A stretch of 64,000 nucleotides of DNA from Flavobacterium sp. RSP15 (GTDB taxonomy: Bacteria > Bacteroidota > Bacteroidia > Flavobacteriales > Flavobacteriaceae): NCBI RefSeq assembly GCF_003968755.1, contig NZ_RYDL01000015.1, forward strand, positions 1 to 64,000, read 5' to 3'. Numbering within the stretch: the first letter of the stretch is position 1; each line of letters begins with the position of its first letter. A program made the position numbers and the translations under genes. Shown here piece after piece: positions 46,124 to 55,125 of this stretch. A model generated the notes under the pieces. It was not told the origin of the DNA, searched no databases, and saw only the letters and a list, made by a program, of their open reading frames with translations.

Positions 46124-49099
46124 TTAAAATGTTATGTTAAGACCCAATCCTAAACTTTTTTCTCTAGGATATGATAAATATTCCATACCTGCAGAAGGCA
46201 CGCCATTCAATGACTTATCAGTATCAACCTCGGGATCTGTTCCAGAATATTTAGTGATAACAAATAAGTTAGATCCATTGACAAACAATCTGGCAGATTT
46301 AACTTTAAACCTTTCAATCATTTTCCCTGTAAACGTATAACCAAATGTCAAGTTTCCTAATCTTAAGAAATCTCCTTTTTCTAAGTATTTAGTAGATGGT
46401 GAATTTGGATCACCTTGTGCCTGAGGTGAAGTTGCAGCTTCTTCAGTTGTATTTCTTCCTCCTAAGAATGAACCTTTAAAGAAATAGGCATTCGTTGTAT
46501 TGTTATAAATATAATGACCGAAGGCACCGTAAAAAGAAGCACTTGCATCAAAGTTTTTGTAAGTAAAACTTGTAGAAAAACCAACATTAACTTTTGGCAA
46601 CGGCTGCTTGTCTAATATCTTTTTAGCAGCTGTCCCTAAACCTGTATCATTACCCACAGCATCCGCATATATAGACATCCCATTAGCATCATATCCTCTC
46701 CATTCATACAAATTGTAAGAATATAAAGGTCTGTCATTCGTTATAATTTGAGCATAAGCCCCTGATAATCCTTGACCATTTAAGCCTCCCGTTTGAATGA
46801 ATCCAGCAAAATTTGTAAATTTATTTGAATTGAAAGAGGCATTACCCGATACATCCCAAGTAAAATCTCCTGAATCAATTACTCTGTAGTTTAAAGAAAC
46901 TTCAAACCCTTTGTTAATTAAATTTCCTTTTGCATTCCGCAAGCGAGGAAAATAAGTCCCTGGCTGAGAACCATCTGATTGAGTCGGAAATATCAAATCA
47001 TTAGTGTTTTTATTATAATAATCAACAGAACCTGTTAATCTGTTGTTGATTAACTCAAAATCAACACCTACTCCAGAAGAAGTAGTAGTTTCCCATTTCA
47101 AATCTGGATTGGCGTTATTGACCGTTAATGGAGTACCATTTAAGCCAAATTGAGCTGCAGCAATAGCTGAGTTAGGAGCAAATTCTTGATTCCCAGTTAT
47201 ACCATAACTTCCTCTAATTTTGACATCATTCACTAAACCTTCCCCGCTTTCAACCACCTTATAACCAACACCTAAAGAAGGAAATGTACCGTATTTATTA
47301 TTTTCTCCAAATTTACTAGAACCATCAATACGGACAGTACCAGTTAATAACAACTTCTTGAACAAAGTAGCATTAACCCTTGTAAAATATGATTCCAAGT
47401 CCACCTTATTTCTACCCGATGATGGACGATACTCTCTACTAAGAGCACCTTCTATGTTATCAATCAAGTTTAATTGGTCGCTATTAAATCCTTTTGCACT
47501 GACGCCAAAACCGTCATAATTATATTCATAGAAGGAATATCCTGCTAAAGCGTCAAAAACAAAATTTTCGTTAAATTCTTTGTTATAATTCAGAGTATGC
47601 TCAAAAGTTCTGTTAAATTTATTTTGTGTTGAAATAAAAGCAGTACCTCTCTTTACAGTGTTATCAATAGGATCTACTGCTTGAAATTGAGGTCCTTGTA
47701 TATCAATTGTTGGCAACAATTGACTTTTTCTAGTAGAAGTTGAATTTTCAATACCGAATAAAAATTTATAACTAAAGTTGCTATTAATTTTATAAGTAGC
47801 TGCAACACTTCCAAATAATTTACTTGTATTGGTATAATCTGTGTAAGAATTCAATAATTGTACTGGATTCAAAAAAGTATTACTTATTACATTATAAGAA
47901 CCATCTGTGTTGTAGATTGGAGATGTTGGATTCCAATACAAAGCGGAACCAATTATATTACCTATAAATCCAGCGTCATTGGAAATAAGCGTTGTTTGAT
48001 CTTTAATACCTGCGTAAACCAATCTAGTTTCCACTTTCAAAGCACCACCAAAAAAGTCATTTGAATTATAAAGTGACGCAGTGTATTTTCCTATTCCAGT
48101 ATTTCTGACAATACCATCAGTATCTGTCGCACTAAGTGACAATCTAGTATTAGAATTAGCTGTTGATTTACTGAAGGATAAATCATGATTTTTAGTAATC
48201 CCTGATCTAAGAACTGCCTTTTTCCAATCGTATGATCTCGATTTTTGGTCATCACCACCTGCCGCAACAAACTGATCTGCTGTCATTACCCCAAAATCTC
48301 CTGCAATTTTACTAAACTGAACAGATGTTGAATAAGCTAATTCTGGCTCTGCAGATTTCCCTTTTTTAGTCGTTATAACAATAACTCCATTTGCTCCACG
48401 AGAACCATAGATAGCTGTAGAAGACGCATCTTTCAACACAGTCATACTTTCAATATCATTCTGATTCACAAAGTTCAACGGATTTCTTGGAGTTGAACCA
48501 CCCAATAAGCCATCACCTCCGGCAGAAACATTTCCTCCATCTAACGGAACACCGTCAATAACTATCAACGGTCCATTTCCTGAACGAACAGAAGTATTAC
48601 CACGAACTCTAATAGAAATCGCGCCACCTGGTTCTCCACTAGATTGAGTAACTTGAACACCTGCTACTTTACCTCTTAATAATTGCGCTGGGGAAGGAGA
48701 GGCTACGTTATCAAATTTTTTAGAGCTAATTTGATCTACTGCTCCAGTTGCATCTTTCTTTTTAACCGTTCCGTAACCAATGACGATTACTTCGTTCAGT
48801 TCTGCAGAATCTTCTTTTAAGACTACACTAATAGTGCTCTTACCTGCAACATTTAACTCTTGCGATTTAAGACCAATGTAGCTGAATACTAAAACTGCAT
48901 TTGAGCCTACATTTTTGATCGTAAATTTTCCATCGAAATCAGTTTGTGCTCCATTTGTTGTTCCTTTAACTAAGACAGAAGCCCCTGGAAGCGGACCGCT
49001 GCCATCAGATACTGTACCAGACACATCTTGCGAATAAGTCAAGCTTGTACACAGCATCGTTAGAAACACCATCAAGCCTTTAATTAGACTATTTTTCAT
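46124..49099 (-). CDS. susC: SusC/RagA-family TonB-dependent outer-membrane transporter
   Basis: A 991-residue TonB-dependent transporter. A signal peptide (about residues 1-23) precedes a carboxypeptidase-regulatory-like beta-sandwich (VSGTVSDGSGPLPGASVLVKG, about 27-95). The TonB-box region NEVIVIGYGTVKKKDATGAV (about 103-122) is followed by the plug (IRVRGNTSV, LIVIDGVPLDGG, STAIYGSRGANGVIVITTKKG), a 22-strand barrel and a C-terminal Phe. Together with susD it forms the import complex. A TATGTTTG promoter box and a double LacI-type operator are upstream. Confidence 0.96.
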   Translation of the reverse strand: MKNSLIKGLMVFLTMLCTSLTYSQDVSGTVSDGSGPLPGASVLVKGTTNGAQTDFDGKFTIKNVGSNAVLVFSYIGLKSQELNVAGKSTISVVLKEDSAELNEVIVIGYGTVKKKDATGAVDQISSKKFDNVASPSPAQLLRGKVAGVQVTQSSGEPGGAISIRVRGNTSVRSGNGPLIVIDGVPLDGGNVSAGGDGLLGGSTPRNPLNFVNQNDIESMTVLKDASSTAIYGSRGANGVIVITTKKGKSAEPELAYSTSVQFSKIAGDFGVMTADQFVAAGGDDQKSRSYDWKKAVLRSGITKNHDLSFSKSTANSNTRLSLSATDTDGIVRNTGIGKYTASLYNSNDFFGGALKVETRLVYAGIKDQTTLISNDAGFIGNIIGSALYWNPTSPIYNTDGSYNVISNTFLNPVQLLNSYTDYTNTSKLFGSVAATYKINSNFSYKFLFGIENSTSTRKSQLLPTIDIQGPQFQAVDPIDNTVKRGTAFISTQNKFNRTFEHTLNYNKEFNENFVFDALAGYSFYEYNYDGFGVSAKGFNSDQLNLIDNIEGALSREYRPSSGRNKVDLESYFTRVNATLFKKLLLTGTVRIDGSSKFGENNKYGTFPSLGVGYKVVESGEGLVNDVKIRGSYGITGNQEFAPNSAIAAAQFGLNGTPLTVNNANPDLKWETTTSSGVGVDFELINNRLTGSVDYYNKNTNDLIFPTQSDGSQPGTYFPRLRNAKGNLINKGFEVSLNYRVIDSGDFTWDVSGNASFNSNKFTNFAGFIQTGGLNGQGLSGAYAQIITNDRPLYSYNLYEWRGYDANGMSIYADAVGNDTGLGTAAKKILDKQPLPKVNVGFSTSFTYKNFDASASFYGAFGHYIYNNTTNAYFFKGSFLGGRNTTEEAATSPQAQGDPNSPSTKYLEKGDFLRLGNLTFGYTFTGKMIERFKVKSARLFVNGSNLFVITKYSGTDPEVDTDKSLNGVPSAGMEYLSYPREKSLGLGLNITF

Positions 49100-49156
49100 A
49101 CGTAATAAATAAGTTGGTTAATAATTTTTTTTATTGGTTTGTTTAAATATTAACAC

Positions 49157-49164
49157 CAAACATA
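49157..49164 (-). promoter_or_regulatory. Probable -7 promoter box of susC
   Basis: TATGTTTG on the minus strand fits the Bacteroidota -7 consensus TAnnTTTG, 58 bp upstream of the susC ATG. The identical octamer is found upstream of the GH65 gene. No clear -33 TTTG was found at the usual distance, so an activator may compensate. Confidence 0.55.
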
Positions 49165-49202
49165 ATTATAAATTTATGATAATATTAAGATATTACTAAA
49201 CT

Positions 49203-49234
49203 AAAACGTTTTCGTTACGCCGAAAACGTTTTCG
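49203..49234. promoter_or_regulatory. Double LacI-type operator upstream of susC
   Basis: AAAACGTTTTCG (49203-49214) and CGAAAACGTTTTCG (49221-49234) have CG centres 20 bp apart. They lie just upstream of the susC -7 box, centred about 47 and 67 bp from it. Confidence 0.85.
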
Positions 49235-49239
49235 ATTTT

Positions 49240-49784
49240 AAAATTAATCCTTTAAAAATTTAATACTAAAATTATACTAAATATAAAAAAAAGAGACTAA
49301 AAAACATATTATTATAATTTAGTGGCTTTTTCACTTCAAATCAATTGTATATTACTCAATAGAAAAGCTTTTTACAAACTAAGATTACGAATTACTCATC
49401 ATAATGAAGTTTTTTATACCAAATCGATAATCCAAAATAAGCCGCGTCAAATGTCTAAAAATAGTACGCCATAAATACCCTATTTAATTTTCACTCACTG
49501 TTTCAACGGCTAAAAATATCATATTTACAAGACGTATTATAACTAAATTGTATTCTCCTTTAAAATATAAATTTGGAAGAAATTACGTAATTACATCATT
49601 TATCACTTCATCCTATTTATTCTATCTAAACAATCAGTCCTACAATAGTAAAAGCAATCATACCTCTTTTTCTATAGAAAATTTAAATTGAATAAAACCC
49701 AATGGCTTCTAAAAACAAAAACCACGAATACTATAACAATCTTCAAAATAGATTGCTTGTATATTCGTGGCAAAAATTATTTAA
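49240..49784. other. 545-bp gap with orphan hairpins, no gene
   Basis: No coding frame is supported. It contains a terminator-like imperfect stem (49287-49300 with 49318-49331, 12 of 14 positions pair) that follows no gene. An inverted repeat sharing CCACGAATA at its outer arms is at 49722-49742 and 49750-49770. Elements reading TTCGTGGCAAAAA are, as I recall, common between Flavobacterium genes. The rest is featureless AT-rich DNA. Confidence 0.55.
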
Positions 49785-49822
49785 AGTAACCCGTTTGGTG
49801 TAATTACACCCAACGGGTTACT
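49785..49822 (-). terminator. Long palindromic terminator after GH65
   Basis: AGTAACCCGTTTGGTGTAA (49785-49803) pairs with 49804-49822 with a single mismatch. It lies 3 bp beyond the GH65 stop codon and is followed on the minus strand by an A/T-rich run. Confidence 0.8.
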
Positions 49823-49825
49823 GTA

Positions 49826-51835
49826 TTATTTGATAACAATTGTCTTATTATCCACTCCCACTCCAATAATCTTAAGTGATTTCCATTGTTTTGGCAGCAG
49901 TCCCTTGTTGTATTTCAATCCCATATCCGTTTGTTCCACTCCGCCAAAACCATAAATAACGGCTTGAAGCATTGCTCCGGCTCCAGTAGCAAAATAAGGG
50001 TTATTACTATTGGCTGATTCCGAAAATACGCCAAAAGGAGGCCGACTGTTAGGTAAATACGATTTCACAAAATAACTATAGGCTTTATCTCTATCGCCCA
50101 ATCGAGCATATAGAACCGATAAAACTCCGGAAGCCATAGCTGGACCATCTTTTTTATCAATTTTTTCGGCGTAATATTCCAAATCTCTTTTTATTTGTTC
50201 TTTGTCAGTGATTGTATGCAAAGGATATGCTAATAAGTTGACATCTGCCTGTTTTATCATTTGCCCTTGATATCCTTTATAATTTTGAGTAATCCCATCC
50301 TTTTTATGAATCACTAATTTCTCTGATACTGCTATCCATTCTGGATTGATTGGCTCGTTTAAAAGTGTCGCTGCTTTAATCGTATTTTTCAAAGACTCGA
50401 TCGCTGATGCATTGGTAAAAGCATTGTCATCTACATGTTGCGCATACTCATCGGCACCAACTACATTCAAAATAGAAAAACTTCCGTCTTGATTTTTAAC
50501 TACTCTGCTAACCCAGAAATCGGCTGTTTCTTTAAGAACCGCCCATTCTTTTTTCAACCAAGAAGTGTCTTGTGTATAGGCGTAATAATTCCAAAAAGCT
50601 ATCGAAACATCTGCTGTGATGTGCTGTTCAAAAATACCTGTCAAGGCCCAAGTTGGTGTTGCTTCTTCTCCTGTATCATCAGATTCCCAAGGATACATTG
50701 CTCCTTTGTACCCATAAATAAAGGCTTTTTGTTTTGCTTTTTGCAAACGATCTGAGCGATAATCCAAACATGATTTTGCCATATCAGGTTGCAGTGCCAA
50801 AAGCGTTGGATACATCCAAAGTTCCGTATCCCAAAAAATATGTCCGTTATAGCCTTGAGACGACAACCCCATAGGCGCAATACTTTGTCTGGTTCCCGGA
50901 CGTATATAAGAATACAAGTTATACAACGCAAAACGCACCCGTTGTTGCGCATCCAGATCGCCTTCAATTTGTATGTCACCGGTTTTCCATAATTCGGCCC
51001 AAGCTTGTTTGTGACGGTTCAATAATTTATCGATTCCTTCCTGCAGCGCATAAATAGGTTGTCTTTCGGATTCGTTCAAAGGATCCGTAACATCCTTGGA
51101 AGTGCAAATTCCTCCTGCAACCGCAAAACGGTATTTTTGGCCTTTGATCAATTTTTTAGTAAACCCAACTTCATTTCCGGTTTGTTTTAAGGTTTCGCTT
51201 TCACCATCAAAAAGAAAAGTTGTTGAAGCCGCAACTGTATATTTCCCCGTTAGCGTTTTAGCTGTAGTGCCAAAAACCGGCATTAAATACTGATTGTCCT
51301 TTAAGACCCTAAACTGACTTTTTGCCTCTTTCAGTTCATCAGGAACAACCATGTAATTGTTAGCGGTAATTTCTATATCCTTAATAGGAGTAATTTCGAC
51401 AATTGCCATCGCTGAAAAAGGAACAGCTCTATTCGCCAAAATCGTGTAATTAATTGTGGCCAAATCTTTAAACGAAAAGGAAGTGGTACTCGTTCCTTCT
51501 TTCATTGAAACCACTTGACTCCAATTATCGATATTGTCTGATTTGATCTCTTGATTATTGATATTCAAATGCAGATTCAAAAACTCTATTCCGCGTACTA
51601 TTCTGCTGATCCCATTTTCAGGACTTCCGTCATACACGCCATTCAGGATAATTTCTTTTGTTTTGAGAGGTGTGTCGTCAGTCACGATTCCTATTTGACC
51701 ATTGGCCATGGCAACTCCAAAATAATTCTCTCTGGAATTAGCATATAAGTGCCATTCGTCTGATTGGGCTTGACCACAAACCCCAGCACTAACTAAAAGC
51801 ATGAAAACCAATATTTTAACTGTTGAATTCATCAT
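49826..51835 (-). CDS. Secreted GH65 glycoside hydrolase (alpha-1,2-glucosidase type)
   Basis: About 669 residues from ATG 51835 (an upstream TTG at 51859 overlaps the promoter box). A signal peptide (MNSTVKILVFMLLVSAGVCG-QAQ) points to export. The (alpha/alpha)6 catalytic domain has the GH65 motif HIFWDTELWMYP, and the acid Glu in VVGADEYAQHVDDNAFTN (471 in the 677-codon frame). A second Glu sits in PPFGVFSES (614). GH65 phosphorylases use phosphate instead of a base, while GH65 hydrolases have a Glu at this later position. A kojibiose-type alpha-1,2-glucosidase of very similar size is known from Flavobacterium johnsoniae. Hydrolysis of an alpha-1,2- or alpha,alpha-linked glucoside is therefore favoured over phosphorolysis. 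Confidence 0.85.
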   Translation of the reverse strand: MMNSTVKILVFMLLVSAGVCGQAQSDEWHLYANSRENYFGVAMANGQIGIVTDDTPLKTKEIILNGVYDGSPENGISRIVRGIEFLNLHLNINNQEIKSDNIDNWSQVVSMKEGTSTTSFSFKDLATINYTILANRAVPFSAMAIVEITPIKDIEITANNYMVVPDELKEAKSQFRVLKDNQYLMPVFGTTAKTLTGKYTVAASTTFLFDGESETLKQTGNEVGFTKKLIKGQKYRFAVAGGICTSKDVTDPLNESERQPIYALQEGIDKLLNRHKQAWAELWKTGDIQIEGDLDAQQRVRFALYNLYSYIRPGTRQSIAPMGLSSQGYNGHIFWDTELWMYPTLLALQPDMAKSCLDYRSDRLQKAKQKAFIYGYKGAMYPWESDDTGEEATPTWALTGIFEQHITADVSIAFWNYYAYTQDTSWLKKEWAVLKETADFWVSRVVKNQDGSFSILNVVGADEYAQHVDDNAFTNASAIESLKNTIKAATLLNEPINPEWIAVSEKLVIHKKDGITQNYKGYQGQMIKQADVNLLAYPLHTITDKEQIKRDLEYYAEKIDKKDGPAMASGVLSVLYARLGDRDKAYSYFVKSYLPNSRPPFGVFSESANSNNPYFATGAGAMLQAVIYGFGGVEQTDMGLKYNKGLLPKQWKSLKIIGVGVDNKTIVIK

Positions 51836-51856
51836 ATAATATTTTAATAATATTTT

Positions 51857-51864
51857 CAAACATA
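51857..51864 (-). promoter_or_regulatory. Probable -7 promoter box of GH65
   Basis: TATGTTTG on the minus strand is identical to the susC -7 box and matches TAnnTTTG. It lies about 22 bp upstream of the chosen ATG (51835), implying a short leader and arguing against translation from TTG 51859. Confidence 0.5.
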
Positions 51865-51919
51865 TATAAATTATTCGTTAAAAATGTACATCGATCCAGA
51901 TAGTAGGTGAAATACAAAT

Positions 51920-51952
51920 CGAAAACGTTTTCGACTCATCAAAAACGTTTTT
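51920..51952. promoter_or_regulatory. Double LacI-type operator between GH65 and GH32
   Basis: CGAAAACGTTTTCG (51920-51933) and AAAAACGTTTTT (51941-51952) have CG centres 20 bp apart. They sit in the divergent region, 61-93 bp upstream of the GH65 frame and about 204 bp upstream of the GH32 start, so one site pair could govern both directions. Confidence 0.85.
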
Positions 51953-52155
51953 GGTCGATTCCAAATCAACAATTACAAATTATAATTCTATTTTTATGAA
52001 GATAAGTAATAACCATGGTATAATGTCGTATTTTAAAATCAGGATAAAATTATGTAACAATATGATTTAAAGCTGTTTTACTTAAAGTTAATTCTTTTGA
52101 CTTTACGACTTTTAAACTTTCGACTTACTTACTATACTAATTAATCTTTTTTTTA

Positions 52156-53745
52156 ATGAAGTCCACAAATAAAATCCCCTCTATTTTAATACTATTTGCA
52201 GTCTCTTTAATTCTATTTTCCTGCATAAAAGAAACTAAAAATGATGTTATCACCATTGTTGCTTCTGGAAAATTAGCAGTAGATTCCTCTAAAAAATACA
52301 AAGAACCTTTTAGACCGCAATTTCATTTTTCTCCGGAAAAAAAATGGATGAATGATCCTAACGGAATGGTTTTCTATAAAGGGATTTATCATTTATTTTA
52401 CCAATATTACCCAGATGGTATCGTTTGGGGACCAATGCATTGGGGACACGCCACAAGTAAAGATTTAATCCATTGGACACAACAAAAAATCGCTTTGTTT
52501 CCTGACAAATTAGGAATGATATTTTCAGGAAGTGCCGTTGTAGATTTAAAAAATACTTCTGGTTTGGGAACAAAAGAAAATCCACCAATGATTGCCATTT
52601 TTACCTATCACGACATGGCAGGCGAAAAAGCGGGCAAAAGAAATTATCAAACGCAAGGATTGGCATATAGCTTAGACGAAGGCGAAACTTGGCTCAAATA
52701 CAATGGAAATCCAATCATAGGAAATGTTGATCAGAAAGATTTTAGAGATCCTAAAATGTTCTGGAATACCGAAACTAATCTTTGGAATATGGTATTAGTA
52801 GCCGGAGATCATGCACAATTTTATACTTCCAAGAATTTAATTGATTGGAAATTCGAAAGTGAATTTGGTAAAAATATAGGAGCTCATGGCGGTGTTTGGG
52901 AATGTCCTGATCTTTTCAAATTAAAAATTGCCGGTTCCAATGAAGAAAAATGGGTTCTACTCATCAGCATCAATCCCGGTGCACCACTTGGTGGTTCAGG
53001 AACACAATATTTCATTGGTGATTTTGATGGAAAAAGTTTTAAAACAACTCAAAAATCCATCAAATGGATTGACAACGGAGCTGATAACTATGCCGGAGTC
53101 ACGTACAATAATGCGCCTGAAAACAAACGAATATTCATAGGCTGGATGAGCAATTGGTCATATGCCAGAAACACGCCTACCAAAAACTGGAGAAGCGCCA
53201 TGACATTACCAAAAGAACTTTCGCTTGCAAAAATCAAGGGCAATTATGTCCTAAAAAACGTTCCTGTGGAACAATTCAAAAAACAAGAGACCATAGCCTT
53301 TTCTAAAGATGAAATTATCCTAAAAGCGAATCAAAAAACTACATTTAATTACCAATATTTGAATCAGTCAGCAGTACAATTTAATGCTAAAAATAAAAAT
53401 TTAAAATTGGTTTTTTCCAATGATGTAAAGGATTCTTTGGTCATGAATTACGATGCGAAACGAAAGACTTTTTCTGTTGACAGAAGACATTCCGGCATAG
53501 TCAATTTTGAAAAAAGTTTTGGAGAAGAAATACACAACACCAAAATTCCAAATATAATTTCTGAGGCTATTGATTATCAAATCATAGTAGATTGGTCCTC
53601 AATAGAAATTTTCCTCAACGGTGGCGTTTACAGTTTCACAGAACAAATTTTCCCTAACAAACCATATACCAAACTAACCATTCAATCCGATGAAAATCAA
53701 GAAATTAAAAATTTTAGTATTGCTGAAATAAAAGGAATCTGGTAA
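52156..53745 (+). CDS. GH32 beta-fructosidase lipoprotein (levanase/inulinase/invertase)
   Basis: A 529-residue lipoprotein (lipobox LILFSC, Cys23) of the GH32 five-bladed propeller family, releasing fructose from sucrose, levan or inulin. All three catalytic motifs are intact: WMNDPNG with nucleophile Asp67, RDP with transition-state stabiliser Asp198, and WECPDLF with acid/base Glu249. A C-terminal beta-sandwich (about residues 390-525) follows. An exo-acting levanase/inulinase is a better guess than a strict invertase because of its surface location and the SusCD system. First gene of the operon with sugar porter and fructokinase. Confidence 0.94.
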   Translation: MKSTNKIPSILILFAVSLILFSCIKETKNDVITIVASGKLAVDSSKKYKEPFRPQFHFSPEKKWMNDPNGMVFYKGIYHLFYQYYPDGIVWGPMHWGHATSKDLIHWTQQKIALFPDKLGMIFSGSAVVDLKNTSGLGTKENPPMIAIFTYHDMAGEKAGKRNYQTQGLAYSLDEGETWLKYNGNPIIGNVDQKDFRDPKMFWNTETNLWNMVLVAGDHAQFYTSKNLIDWKFESEFGKNIGAHGGVWECPDLFKLKIAGSNEEKWVLLISINPGAPLGGSGTQYFIGDFDGKSFKTTQKSIKWIDNGADNYAGVTYNNAPENKRIFIGWMSNWSYARNTPTKNWRSAMTLPKELSLAKIKGNYVLKNVPVEQFKKQETIAFSKDEIILKANQKTTFNYQYLNQSAVQFNAKNKNLKLVFSNDVKDSLVMNYDAKRKTFSVDRRHSGIVNFEKSFGEEIHNTKIPNIISEAIDYQIIVDWSSIEIFLNGGVYSFTEQIFPNKPYTKLTIQSDENQEIKNFSIAEIKGIW

Positions 53746-53794
53746 TAAAATTCATTTATAATAACCAAAACCACTAACTAAAAAAAACAGAATA

Positions 53795-55123
53795 ATGAAT
53801 AACAAAAAAATACTCTATTGGTCCATTATCGTTGCCTTTGCTGGATTTCTATTTGGATTTGACACCGTCGTAATTTCAGGAGCAGATAAACAATTGCAAC
53901 AACTATGGGGTTCTTCTGATTTGTTTCATGGATTAGTAGTCATGTCATCCGCATTATGGGGAACGGTTATTGGCGCTATTTTTGGTGCGTTTCCAACGAA
54001 TATTTTAGGTCGGAAAAAGACTCTAATAATTATAGGATTACTGTTTTTGGTTTCTTCCATTGGAACTGCATTCGCAAATGATCCCATTTTCTTTTCCGTT
54101 TTTAGATTTCTTGGCGGAATTGGTATTGGCGCTTCAACCATTGCTGCTCCAACCTATGTTTCTGAAATTGCTCCTGCAAAAGACCGTGGAAAACTGGTTG
54201 CTTTGTACCAATTCAATATTGTTTTTGGAATTTTAATCGCCTTTACATCCAACTACTATTTGCAAGATATAGGAGAAAATGCCTGGCGATGGATGTTAGG
54301 AATACAAGCGTTTCCATCTTTCATTTACACACTTCTGGTATTTGGAATCCCGGAAAGTCCGCGTTGGATTTTAGAATACAAAAAAGACAGACAAAAAGCA
54401 GTCGCTATTTTGAAACAAATCAATAGTGACGCAGCAGTAGAAGCGGAAATTGCTGCTATAGAAAAAGAAACTGTTCAGGAGGGGAAAAACGAATCTATTT
54501 TCATGGCTAAATATAGAAAACCATTGCTCTTAGCGTTTTTTATTGCCTTTTTCAATCAGCTCTCCGGAATTAATGCTTTTTTATATTATGCCCCTCGAAT
54601 TTTTGAATTGGCAGGATTAGAAAAATCTGCCTCTTTTTTGAGTAGTATCGGAATTGGGATAATCAATTTAATATTTACCATGATTGGAATCTCGCTAATA
54701 GATAAATATGGCCGAAAAACGCTCATGTATTTGGGTTCGGTAGGATACATTATTTCTCTAGGATTAGTGACAACCGCCTTTTATTTTGAATGGAAAGGAA
54801 TGGCTGTTCCGTTATTTTTCTTTTTGTTTATAGCCTCACACGCCATAGGTCAAGGAGCTGTCATTTGGGTATTTATCTCTGAATTGTTCCCTAATAAACT
54901 TCGAGCTGCCGGAACCTCTTTTGGCACTTCTGTACATTGGATTTTAGCAGCATTAATCCCATCATTCATTCCGTTTTTGTTTAAAGAGATTGGAACAACA
55001 ACCGTTTTTGCCGTCTTCTGCATAATGATGGTTTTCCAATTGCTTTGGGTATTTACAAAAATGCCGGAAACCAAAGGGAGAACATTAGAAGAACTATCTG
55101 AAAGTTTGTCAAAAAAAGAATAA
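53795..55123 (+). CDS. Sugar porter family MFS transporter
   Basis: A 442-residue, 12-helix carrier of the sugar porter family (XylE/GLUT type). Marks include LGRKKTLI, the helix 4-5 segment GGIGIGASTIAAPTYVSEIAPAKDRG, PESPRWILE before the central loop, QLSGINAFLYYAP, and the terminal PETKGRTLEE. It is 49 bp downstream of GH32 and 2 bp upstream of a fructokinase, so fructose (or glucose) released by GH32 is the likely substrate. It is unrelated in subfamily to the SUT-like carrier at 34004. Confidence 0.93.
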   Translation: MNNKKILYWSIIVAFAGFLFGFDTVVISGADKQLQQLWGSSDLFHGLVVMSSALWGTVIGAIFGAFPTNILGRKKTLIIIGLLFLVSSIGTAFANDPIFFSVFRFLGGIGIGASTIAAPTYVSEIAPAKDRGKLVALYQFNIVFGILIAFTSNYYLQDIGENAWRWMLGIQAFPSFIYTLLVFGIPESPRWILEYKKDRQKAVAILKQINSDAAVEAEIAAIEKETVQEGKNESIFMAKYRKPLLLAFFIAFFNQLSGINAFLYYAPRIFELAGLEKSASFLSSIGIGIINLIFTMIGISLIDKYGRKTLMYLGSVGYIISLGLVTTAFYFEWKGMAVPLFFFLFIASHAIGQGAVIWVFISELFPNKLRAAGTSFGTSVHWILAALIPSFIPFLFKEIGTTTVFAVFCIMMVFQLLWVFTKMPETKGRTLEELSESLSKKE

Positions 55124-55125
55124 TT

